From assembly GCA_030839005.1 (NCBI GenBank), contig JAUZEM010000149.1:1-9287 (forward strand): a DNA stretch of 9,287 bases. Direction: 5' to 3'. Origin of the DNA: Actinomycetota bacterium (GTDB lineage Bacteria > Actinomycetota > Acidimicrobiia > IMCC26256 > PALSA-610). Each line of letters opens with the position of its first letter. The first letter of the stretch is position 1. The translations under genes and the position numbers were made by a program. Positions 1 to 5,669 of this stretch are shown in pieces. The notes beneath the pieces were generated by a model, which was given only the letters and a program-made list of their open reading frames with translations, was not told the DNA's origin and did not search any database.

Positions 1-2
1 TC

Positions 3-752
3 AGCGCGTTCCTGTACCACGAGCCGTTCGTCGAGGCGGCCCGCTCGATCCACGGCCGCGCCGTCATCGAACCCGCGATCGCGTACGCGAACCTCATGGT
101 TCCGGGACAAGAGCTCGCGGTTCACACCGACGTCCCGGAGTACCGCGGCGCGAATCGCAAGGTCGTGCCGCAATGGTTGCTCGTGGTGATGCATCACTCG
201 GGGTTGTTCGACGAGTACCGAATGCCGATCGCGACCGCCATCGCGTGGTTTCACGATTGCGACGGCGGCGAGCTCGCGTACTGGCCCGATGGCGCCGCCG
301 GCGACGCGCGCCGTCACCGCGTGCGGTACAACACGGCGCTGGTGCTCGACACTGACACGGTGTTCCACGGTGTCGACCGCATCGCCCGCGTCGTGGTCGA
401 CGCGCTACCCGGCATCGCGCCGGGCACGACGCTCGAGCACGCGACCGATCGAACGTGGATGTTGCGCGCCCCTGACGGCGCGGAGATCTCGCGCTACGGG
501 TGGGACGAATTGCGATTCTCGGTTTCGTGGAAGGCGTATTGCTTCCGCGATGCACACGAACGCGACACCTGGCGCGAGCACCGCGACGATCTCACGCTCG
601 ACGCCATCCTCGACCAGCTGATCGATGATCTGCGATCGCGCGACCGCGTGTCGGGCAACGTCGCGCGCGACGGCGCGTTGGGTCAGTTGCTCATCGACGA
701 GTACGTAAAATTTCCGATCTCCACAGCGTCGCCCGCGTCGTCCACAGGTTGA
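3..752 (+). CDS. 2-oxoglutarate/Fe(II) oxygenase-like protein, 5' end missing
   Basis: The reading frame is open from the window edge to TGA at 750-752, giving 249 visible residues; the true start lies upstream. An internal ATG at 96 exists, but the sequence before it (frame starting at base 3, residues such as YHEPFVEAA) reads like normal protein, so I do not take it as the start. An HTD motif at visible residues 41-43 and a distal His at 122 (FHGV) fit the HxD...H iron-binding facial triad of 2OG-Fe(II) dioxygenases. The DGGEL-YWPDG stretch before the distal His resembles the strand between these ligands in prolyl-hydroxylase-like folds. The substrate cannot be told. The C-terminal tail after about residue 235 is low in character (Ser/Ala/Thr) and coincides with an AT-richer patch and DnaA-box-like repeats. 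Family-level call is moderate; other cupin-like oxygenases are possible. Confidence 0.72.
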   Translation, partial: SAFLYHEPFVEAARSIHGRAVIEPAIAYANLMVPGQELAVHTDVPEYRGANRKVVPQWLLVVMHHSGLFDEYRMPIATAIAWFHDCDGGELAYWPDGAAGDARRHRVRYNTALVLDTDTVFHGVDRIARVVVDALPGIAPGTTLEHATDRTWMLRAPDGAEISRYGWDELRFSVSWKAYCFRDAHERDTWREHRDDLTLDAILDQLIDDLRSRDRVSGNVARDGALGQLLIDEYVKFPISTASPASSTG

Positions 753-770
753 ACCCTCTATCGATCCACA
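717..770 (+). repeat. Three same-strand TCCACA repeats resembling DnaA boxes
   Basis: TCCACA occurs at 720-725, 741-746 and 765-770, all in the same orientation and spaced 21 and 24 bases apart. Read as 9-mers they are ATCTCCACA, TCGTCCACA and CGATCCACA. Against the DnaA-box forms TTATCCACA or TTGTCCACA they match at 7, 8 and 7 of 9 positions. They straddle the 3' end of the oxygenase gene and the gap before the next gene, just after a locally AT-rich run (706-713, TAAAATTT) that is rare in this window. Whether they bind DnaA is inference; no dnaA, dnaN or other origin gene is visible. Confidence 0.35.
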
Positions 771-782
771 GGCCGCTCGTCG

Positions 783-788
783 TACGCT
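783..788 (+). promoter_or_regulatory. Putative -10 hexamer of a leaderless promoter
   Basis: TACGCT matches the actinobacterial TAnnnT -10 pattern and ends 6 bases before the ATG at 795, which would place the transcription start on or next to the A of the start codon. No Shine-Dalgarno sequence precedes this ATG and no convincing -35 is seen. The same hexamer is found before the HD-domain gene on the other strand. Confidence 0.5.
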
Positions 789-794
789 GAACGC

Positions 795-1070
795 ATGAGC
801 TTCGTCGTACACTTCGAAGACGACACGACAACCGTCGTCGATGCCGCCGACTCGTACGAGCAGGAAGGTCCGCTCACGACCTTCTTCGACCGCAACGGTG
901 GTGGCCGGCTCGCCTCGGCGTTCGCGGTGCGGGTCGCGTCGTTCCGGACGAGCAAGATCGTCGAAGTCCGGCGAGAGACGACGGAGACGATCGACGCGCG
1001 TCAGTCGTCGATGAGGTCGTCCTCGTCGACCACGACGTCCCATCGGTGCGCGCACTCGCCGCACAGGTAG
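795..1070 (+). CDS. Small conserved-looking protein of unknown function
   Basis: This encodes 91 residues from ATG at 795 to TAG at 1068-1070. I do not recognise a named family. The first 60 residues or so look like a genuine small soluble domain: alternating hydrophobic strands (FVVHFEDD, TTVVDAADSY), then a phenylalanine-containing loop, then SKIVEVRRE. The last 23 residues are Ser/Thr/Arg-rich, show no protein-like pattern, and are encoded exactly where the frame runs into the opposing zinc-ribbon gene (1001-1201). The functional part therefore probably ends near residue 68, and the tail is read-on to the first stop. A TACGCT hexamer 6 bases upstream supports the start. A missed frameshift near base 1000 cannot be excluded. 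Function unknown. Confidence 0.6.
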   Translation: MSFVVHFEDDTTTVVDAADSYEQEGPLTTFFDRNGGGRLASAFAVRVASFRTSKIVEVRRETTETIDARQSSMRSSSSTTTSHRCAHSPHR

Positions 1071-1201
1071 ACGACGCTGTCACCGGGCTCGAAGTCGTCC
1101 TCGGGCCCGATCGGCTGCGCGAGGTACGCGGTGCTGCCGCATTCCATGCAGTCGATGCGTTCCGCGATCGGCACGCCGCGACCGTAATCCTCAGACGACA
1201 T
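1001..1201 (-). CDS. Small zinc-ribbon protein
   Basis: This is a 66-residue protein from ATG at 1201 to TGA at 1001-1003. Two CxxC knuckles, C18/C21 (CMEC) and C47/C50 (CGEC), are separated by 25 residues, the layout of a single zinc ribbon. The C-terminal end is very acidic (VVVDEDDLIDD). There are no membrane segments. It starts only 3 bases after the stop of the upstream amidase, so it is very likely the third gene of the agmatine operon and translated by coupling. Its 3' end overlaps the opposing small gene by 70 bases. The role is unknown; a nucleic-acid or protein adaptor role is possible, but a link to polyamine metabolism rests only on position. Confidence 0.75.
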   Translation of the reverse strand: MSSEDYGRGVPIAERIDCMECGSTAYLAQPIGPEDDFEPGDSVVYLCGECAHRWDVVVDEDDLIDD

Positions 1202-1204
1202 TCG

Positions 1205-2128
1205 TCAAGAGCCGGTTTGCGTCAACGGCCCGTAGGTCTCGGGCCGGCGGGTGCGCAGCAGGGGGAAGAGGTCGAGCCAGTCGCGAGACTGATCGAGATC
1301 GAGGTCGGCGACGAGAACGGCGGGCTCGGATCGAGGCGCCTGCACCAGTGCCCGACCGTACGGATCGCTCACGAACGAGGATCCGTAGAACGTGATCGGG
1401 CCCTCGCGCCCGGTCCGGTTCACCGCGAGCATGAAGGTGCCGTTCATGATGCCCTGCGCCCGGATGACCTGTTCCCAGAGCGGCTCGGTGTCGAAGTCGG
1501 GGTGGTCGGGTTCGGATCCGATCGCCGTCGGGTAGACGAGCACCTCGGCGCCGGCGATTGCGAACGCGCGGGACGTCTCGGGAAACCACTGATCCCAGCA
1601 CGTCGGGAACCCGAAGGCGGCGGTCTGGATCGGTGTGACGGGCCAACCGGAATCGCCGGGCCGGAACCACGTGTCCTCGTGGTAGCCGGCGGTGACGGGA
1701 AGATGGGTCTTGCGCGTGCGAGCGACGATCGCGCCGTCGGGCGCGACGACGAAGGCGGTGTTGTATCCGAGGCCGCCGTCGTCCGCCGCCTCGTAGCACG
1801 ACGCGTGCACGTACGCTCCGGTCTCACGCGCACACCGGGCGACGAGCTCGTGCGTCGGCCCGCCCGGAAGCGGTTCCGGCTCGGCTTGGGGGTGGTTCGG
1901 ATCGCGTCGCTCCACTGCGAAGTAGGCAGAACGCGTCAGTTCCGGCAGGCACACCAGGCGTGCGCCCTCGTGCGACGCGGTGCGAATGGCGTCGGCGATC
2001 GCGTCGTCGTGCTCGTGCGGATCGGGATGCCAATCGAGTTGGACGAGACCGACGCGGAGCGGCGCGCGCGTCGGCGGATGAACGCGCGCGGGCGACGGCG
2101 GTACGTCGAACGCGGTCCGAACGATCAT
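1205..2128 (-). CDS. aguB: Nitrilase-family amidase, probable N-carbamoylputrescine amidase
   Basis: The 307-residue protein belongs to the carbon-nitrogen hydrolase (nitrilase) superfamily. The Glu-Lys-Cys triad is visible: E64 in CLPELT, K140 in RKTHLP, and nucleophile C177 in FPTCWDQWFPE. The CWDQWFPE and YPTAIGSEP motifs are typical of N-carbamoylputrescine amidases and relatives. The expected reaction is N-carbamoylputrescine + H2O to putrescine + CO2 + NH3, in the cytoplasm. ATG at 2128 overlaps the TGA of the agmatine deiminase by four bases (ATGA), which supports both the start and translational coupling, although it gives a Pro-rich N-terminal extension of about 23 residues before the first strand (LRVGLVQLDW). 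The frame is open further upstream, but that part is antisense to no plausible domain and overlaps the deiminase gene. A beta-ureidopropionase-like specificity is the main alternative; the neighbour favours the agmatine pathway. Confidence 0.87.
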   Translation of the reverse strand: MIVRTAFDVPPSPARVHPPTRAPLRVGLVQLDWHPDPHEHDDAIADAIRTASHEGARLVCLPELTRSAYFAVERRDPNHPQAEPEPLPGGPTHELVARCARETGAYVHASCYEAADDGGLGYNTAFVVAPDGAIVARTRKTHLPVTAGYHEDTWFRPGDSGWPVTPIQTAAFGFPTCWDQWFPETSRAFAIAGAEVLVYPTAIGSEPDHPDFDTEPLWEQVIRAQGIMNGTFMLAVNRTGREGPITFYGSSFVSDPYGRALVQAPRSEPAVLVADLDLDQSRDWLDLFPLLRTRRPETYGPLTQTGS

Positions 2129-3120
2129 TGCGGAACCTGCTGGGTGATGCAGTGGACGCCGCCGCCCCCGTACGCGAGCACGACGCCCGGTACCGGGATC
2201 ACGGTGCGACCCGGGTAGTGCGCGCCGACGAGCCGGCACGCCTCGTGGTCGAACGCGTGCCCGCTCACCGGGACCGCGACGAATCCGTTGCCCGGGTAGA
2301 GGTTCACGTACGGCACGGGCAATCGCCGCCCGTCGAAATCGGCGTAGGGGAGCACGGGCACCTCGATGACCTCGACGCCGGCGGCTCCGAGCCGGGCAAT
2401 GTTGTCGGCCGCGATCGCCGCGTTCGGGTTTGCGGGGTCGTCGCAGCCCTGAACCAATGCCGCACCGCTCGGCGTGAAGGCGACGACGTTGTCGACGTGG
2501 CCATCCGTGCCGTCGTCCTCGGCGATCGCGTCGGCGAGCCACACGATGCGATCGACGCCGAGGAACGATCGCAAGGCGCGCTCGATGTCGGTCCGGCTGC
2601 ACGCCGGGTTGCGGTTGGGATTGAGGAGGCACCGCTCGGTCGTGACCAGCGTGCCCCGGCCGTCGACCGCGATGGATCCGCCCTCGAGCACGATGGGCGC
2701 CTCGTCGACCGGGAGACCCAGGTGCCGGGCGATCGCGGCACCGACGCGCGCGTCGGCATCATGGACCTGCTTGTCGCCCCAGGCATTGAACCGAAAGTGC
2801 ACCGCGCGTAGGTCGCCGTCAGGTGTCTTCACGACGATCGGGCCGTCGTCGCGTATCCAGGCATCGTCGATCTCCAACATCACGATGTCGACCGCGTCGC
2901 CGACGCGGTCCGTAGCACTCGCGACGTCGTCGGGACGGACGACCAGCGTCACGGGCTCGTGCCCCGCGATCGCGCGTGCGATCTCCGCGTACACCGCGCG
3001 GGCCGGTTCCAGCTGGTCGGGAGTGAAGATGCATTGCGGTACGTCGGGCGGCCACGCCAGGAGGGTGCGACGGTGCGGCGCGCTCTCGGCGGGCATGCGA
3101 CATCCCGAGGGAAGCGACAC
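2125..3120 (-). CDS. aguA: Agmatine deiminase
   Basis: The 331-residue protein belongs to the peptidyl-arginine-deiminase-like (PPAD/AgDI) family and would hydrolyse agmatine to N-carbamoylputrescine and ammonia. Seen in order: RMPAESAPHRRTLLAWPP near the N-terminus, the active-site loop DDAWIRDDGP (residues 85-94), LEGGS (E146), LNPNRNP (166-172), TDGHVDN (H208, D210), and the C-terminal nucleophile C324 in GVHCITQQ. These match the Asp/Glu/His/Asp/Cys set of guanidine-modifying enzymes. I chose GTG at 3120 because a TATCTT hexamer sits 6 bases upstream and because it leaves the usual short lead before MPAE. ATG at 3144 (8 more codons) would overlap the divergent cyclase start. Family members usually have Asn in GGGNxHC; here it is Gly (G321). 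It leads the operon with the amidase and the zinc-ribbon gene. Confidence 0.9.
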   Translation of the reverse strand: MSLPSGCRMPAESAPHRRTLLAWPPDVPQCIFTPDQLEPARAVYAEIARAIAGHEPVTLVVRPDDVASATDRVGDAVDIVMLEIDDAWIRDDGPIVVKTPDGDLRAVHFRFNAWGDKQVHDADARVGAAIARHLGLPVDEAPIVLEGGSIAVDGRGTLVTTERCLLNPNRNPACSRTDIERALRSFLGVDRIVWLADAIAEDDGTDGHVDNVVAFTPSGAALVQGCDDPANPNAAIAADNIARLGAAGVEVIEVPVLPYADFDGRRLPVPYVNLYPGNGFVAVPVSGHAFDHEACRLVGAHYPGRTVIPVPGVVLAYGGGGVHCITQQVPQ

Positions 3121-3126
3121 GACGGC

Positions 3127-3132
3127 AAGATA
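3127..3132 (-). promoter_or_regulatory. Putative -10 hexamer for the agmatine operon (leaderless)
   Basis: On the minus strand TATCTT (fits TAnnnT) is followed by six bases (3126-3121) and then the GTG at 3120. The fit is that of a leaderless transcript and is the main reason for choosing this start. The hexamer shares bases 3131-3132 with the -10 of the divergent cyclase gene. No clear -35 is visible. Confidence 0.5.
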
Positions 3133-3136
3133 GCGT
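3131..3136 (+). promoter_or_regulatory. Putative -10 hexamer for the cyclase gene (leaderless)
   Basis: TAGCGT fits TAnnnT and is followed by six bases (3137-3142) and the ATG at 3143. No Shine-Dalgarno sequence precedes the ATG. It overlaps by two bases the -10 hexamer read in the opposite direction for the agmatine operon. Confidence 0.5.
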
Positions 3137-3142
3137 GCGCAC

Positions 3143-4078
3143 ATGCCGCTCACCGCCGAACTCGAGCAGTTGGCCGCACGCGTCTCGAATTGGGGTCGGT
3201 GGGGCGCCGACGACCAGCGCGGCACGCTCAATCTCATCACGCCCGACGTCGTGATGCGCGGTATCTCTTCGGTCCGCCACGGGCGCGTCTTCTCGCTCGC
3301 GATCCCGTTCGACCGTACCGGCCCGCAGTGGGACAACGTCCACATGCCCGAGCGCACGAACCCGGAGCTGCGTACCCACACCGTCAACGTCGCCTTCACC
3401 GGCGACCCGCACGACTTCACGACGAGCGACGACTCCTTCCGCATGGGATCGCAAGCCGCCACGCACTGGGACGCGATCGCCCACGCCGGCTACAACGGCA
3501 AGCTGTACAACGACACACCCAATGACGTCGTGCGGGCCGAGGGCGGCGCCGCCCGTCTCGGCATCGAGCACTTCGGACCGGTCGTGACCCGCGGCGTGCT
3601 GCTCGACATCGCGCGCACCCACGGCGTCGACCACTTCGACGACAACTACGCGATCACGGGCGACGACCTCGAGGCGGCCGCGACCGCGGAGGATGTCGTC
3701 GTCGAACCCGGCGACGCGCTGCTGGTGCGCACCGGGCAGATGCACTTCCTGCGGCTCGGCGACAAGCAGCGGTACTCCGTGCCGTCACCAGGATTGTCGA
3801 CACAGTCGATCGCGTGGCTGCGCGATCACGACATCGCCGCGGTGGCCACCGACACGATGACGTTCGAGGTGTACCCGTGCGAAGATCCCAAGGTCTTCAT
3901 GCCCGTGCACATGATCCAGCTCCGCGACGTCGGGCTCGCGCAGGGTCAGAACTGGCATCTCGACGAGCTCGCCGCCGACTGTGCCGCCGACGGCCAATAC
4001 GATTTCCTGCTCGTCGCCCCACCGCTCCCGCTCACCGGCGCAGTGGGCGCGCCCGTGGTACCGGTCGCGATCAAGTAG
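3143..4078 (+). CDS. Metal-dependent cyclase-family hydrolase (kynurenine formamidase-like)
   Basis: The 311-residue protein belongs to the cyclase/kynurenine-formamidase family. The metal site is visible as THWDAIAH (T107, H108, D110, H114), the counterpart of the HxGTHxDxxxH signature. Downstream VHMIQLRDVGLAQGQNWHLDELA (255-277) contains the conserved His (256) and Glu (275) region seen in these enzymes. It begins with a WGRWGADDQRGTLN segment typical of the longer (about 300 residues) actinobacterial and proteobacterial cyclases rather than the short (about 210 residues) KynB. Substrates in this group are mostly unknown, so a specific formamidase role is not claimed. No tryptophan-catabolism genes are nearby. 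It is divergent from the agmatine operon with 22 bases between starts, and its 3' end overlaps the convergent dehydrogenase by 8 bases. Confidence 0.85.
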   Translation: MPLTAELEQLAARVSNWGRWGADDQRGTLNLITPDVVMRGISSVRHGRVFSLAIPFDRTGPQWDNVHMPERTNPELRTHTVNVAFTGDPHDFTTSDDSFRMGSQAATHWDAIAHAGYNGKLYNDTPNDVVRAEGGAARLGIEHFGPVVTRGVLLDIARTHGVDHFDDNYAITGDDLEAAATAEDVVVEPGDALLVRTGQMHFLRLGDKQRYSVPSPGLSTQSIAWLRDHDIAAVATDTMTFEVYPCEDPKVFMPVHMIQLRDVGLAQGQNWHLDELAADCAADGQYDFLLVAPPLPLTGAVGAPVVPVAIK

Positions 4079-4850
4079 CTGGGTCGAGCGGCGGGTTGGG
4101 CTGCACCTCGACGATGGGGACCCACATGTGCGCCGGCGCGGTCACGACCGTCACCACCGCTCGAGCGACGTCCTCCGGTTGCATGGTGTTGAAGTGACGT
4201 TGGATCCCGAAGTAACGCCAGCGCGGCATCAGCTCGTCGAAGACGCCGAGGTCCCATTCGTCGGCGAACCCGGTGAGCGTCGGCCCGACGCGGACGACCG
4301 ACGAGCGCAACCCGACGCCTTCGGATTCGAGCGCAAGTGTCTGCGCGAAGGCCTCGATGCCGGCTTTGGTCGACCCGTATGTCGCGAGATGCGGACGCTT
4401 GTACACTGTCGCGTCGGACGAGATGAAGACGACATCACCGCGCTTGCCGTCGTCACGCAGTTGGCCGACGACGCGGCGCGTGAGCAGCATCGGACCGAGC
4501 AGGTTCGTCTCGACGATGCGGCGATGAACTTCGTCGCTCATCTCGTGGATCGCGCCGGGGAGCGCGGTGCCCGCATTGTTCACCAATACCTCGATCGTGC
4601 CCGCGTGCGCGCGGATGTAGATGCAAAAGGCGTCGATCGATGCCGGGTCGGTGACGTCGAGGGGGTGCACCAATGCCGTGCCTCCGGCGTCGGCCACGAT
4701 CTTCGCGGTCTCGTCGAGGAGCTCCGCGCGCCGCGCGCCGAGTCCGACCGTCCAGCCGAGCCCGCCCAGGGCGACCGCGATCGCCCGGCCGATCCCGGCC
4801 GATGCTCCCGTGACCACCGCGACCCGCGCGTCAGGCGCCAAGGAATTCAC
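4071..4850 (-). CDS. Short-chain dehydrogenase/reductase (SDR)
   Basis: This is a 259-residue classical SDR and presumably uses NAD(P)H to reduce or oxidise a carbonyl/alcohol substrate that cannot be named. Visible: cofactor-binding TGASAGIG (residues 14-21), an Ala-Arg-Arg stretch at the end of strand 2 (39-41) suggesting NADP preference, LDVTD (64-68), NNAG (91-94), and catalytic S145, Y158 and K162 (YGSTK). GTG at 4850 was chosen because it gives the normal short lead before the Rossmann strand; TTG at 4841 is an alternative. The start overlaps the end of the upstream SDR gene by 20 bases, so the two are probably translated together. The 3' end overlaps the convergent cyclase gene by 8 bases. 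Confidence 0.88.
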   Translation of the reverse strand: MNSLAPDARVAVVTGASAGIGRAIAVALGGLGWTVGLGARRAELLDETAKIVADAGGTALVHPLDVTDPASIDAFCIYIRAHAGTIEVLVNNAGTALPGAIHEMSDEVHRRIVETNLLGPMLLTRRVVGQLRDDGKRGDVVFISSDATVYKRPHLATYGSTKAGIEAFAQTLALESEGVGLRSSVVRVGPTLTGFADEWDLGVFDELMPRWRYFGIQRHFNTMQPEDVARAVVTVVTAPAHMWVPIVEVQPNPPLDPAT

Positions 4851-5625
4851 CGCCGTTGACGTCGAGGGTCTGTCCGGTGACCACGCGCGACCACGGCGAC
4901 ACGAAGAACACGACGCTGTTCGCGATCTCGTCCTGGGGCGGGATCAGGCGAAGCGGGATCCGCGCTTCGATCTCGGCGCGCACGTCGTCGCGCGAGATCC
5001 CGCGTGATTCGGACTCCCAGCCGATGAACGTCTCGACGTTCGGGCCGCCGATCCATCCCGGAGCCACGCAGTTCACGCGCACACCTGCCGGGCCGAGCTC
5101 GACCGCCATGGTCTTCGCTGCAGTTTGGATCGCCGCCTTCGACGAGGAGTAGCCGCCCTCGAGCGCGCGAATGTTGCGCATGCTCATGGAGATGATGAAC
5201 ACGACCGCGGCGTCGCCGTAATCCGCCGCCGCCTTCTTCAAATGGGGGAGGCATGCCTGCGTGAGACCGAGAGCCCCCCAGACGTTCACCTCGAAGATCT
5301 TGCGCCACTTGCCGAGGTCGACCGACTCGAACGGCTCGAACGTGTCCATGCGGAACGCGTTGTTGACGAGCCCATCCAGGCGGCCGTACGCGTCGATCGT
5401 GCCGTCGACGAGAGACCGCACTTGATCGGGGTCGACGAGATTCGTCGGCGAGGCGAGCGCGCGCCCTCCGGCACCTTCGATCTCCCGTTGCACCTGGGAG
5501 AGATACTCGCCGTTACGGGCCGCGAGGACCACGGTCGCGCCTTCGCGGGCGAGCGCCCGGGCGTTTGCCTGACCGAGACCGGGCCCGACCCCCGACACGA
5601 TGACGACCTTGTCCTGCAGCAGCAT
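4831..5625 (-). CDS. Short-chain dehydrogenase/reductase (SDR)
   Basis: This 264-residue classical SDR runs from ATG at 5625 to a stop at 4831-4833. The glycine-rich motif is SGVGPGLG (residues 11-18), slightly unlike the usual TGxxxGIG. NNA is at 88-90, the structural Asn at 114 (EVNVWG), and the catalytic residues are S146, Y159 and K163 (YSSSK). The C-terminus (VTGQTLDVNGGEFLGA) is the standard end of FabG-like SDRs. AARN after strand 2 (36-38) suggests NADP(H). It overlaps the next SDR by 20 bases but resembles it only at family level, so the pair does not look like a recent duplication. It follows the HD-domain gene after 44 bases that hold a GC hairpin. Substrate unknown. Confidence 0.9.
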   Translation of the reverse strand: MLLQDKVVIVSGVGPGLGQANARALAREGATVVLAARNGEYLSQVQREIEGAGGRALASPTNLVDPDQVRSLVDGTIDAYGRLDGLVNNAFRMDTFEPFESVDLGKWRKIFEVNVWGALGLTQACLPHLKKAAADYGDAAVVFIISMSMRNIRALEGGYSSSKAAIQTAAKTMAVELGPAGVRVNCVAPGWIGGPNVETFIGWESESRGISRDDVRAEIEARIPLRLIPPQDEIANSVVFFVSPWSRVVTGQTLDVNGGEFLGA

Positions 5626-5641
5626 CCGCCCATCAGAGTCA

Positions 5642-5657
5642 GCGGGGCGTGCCCCGC
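5642..5657. other. GC hairpin between the HD gene and the SDR gene
   Basis: The perfect inverted repeat GCGGGG/CCCCGC (5642-5647 and 5652-5657) has a CGTG tetraloop and can close to 7 bp with a 2-base loop. It lies in the 44-base gap after the HD gene stop (5670) and ends about 16 bases before the SDR ATG in the minus direction. There is no T-run on either side, so it is not a standard intrinsic terminator. It could pause or stabilise the mRNA end, or be chance in GC-rich DNA. Confidence 0.35.
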
Positions 5658-5669
5658 GCAACCTGGGGA

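Noticed and set aside
405..1064. Long minus-strand open frame opposite the oxygenase gene
   Set aside because: Arg-rich composition with no domain, antisense to a gene with clear motifs; typical shadow in GC-rich DNA.
1046..2218. 390-codon plus-strand open frame opposite the amidase gene
   Set aside because: It lies antisense to the amidase with its intact Glu-Lys-Cys triad and the zinc ribbon, and its own translation has no recognisable motif.
2129..2632. Upstream extension of the amidase frame
   Set aside because: The extension is Arg/Pro-rich, overlaps the agmatine deiminase gene, and the ATGA overlap at 2125-2128 gives a natural start.
3121..3462. Upstream extension of the agmatine deiminase frame
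   Set aside because: It is antisense to the start of the cyclase gene, and the family begins close to the MPAE motif; GTG 3120 has a good -10 spacing.
2819..3745. 308-codon minus-strand frame opposite the cyclase
   Set aside because: No domain features beyond Val/Arg/Asp-rich shadow sequence; the plus-strand cyclase has a clear metal motif.
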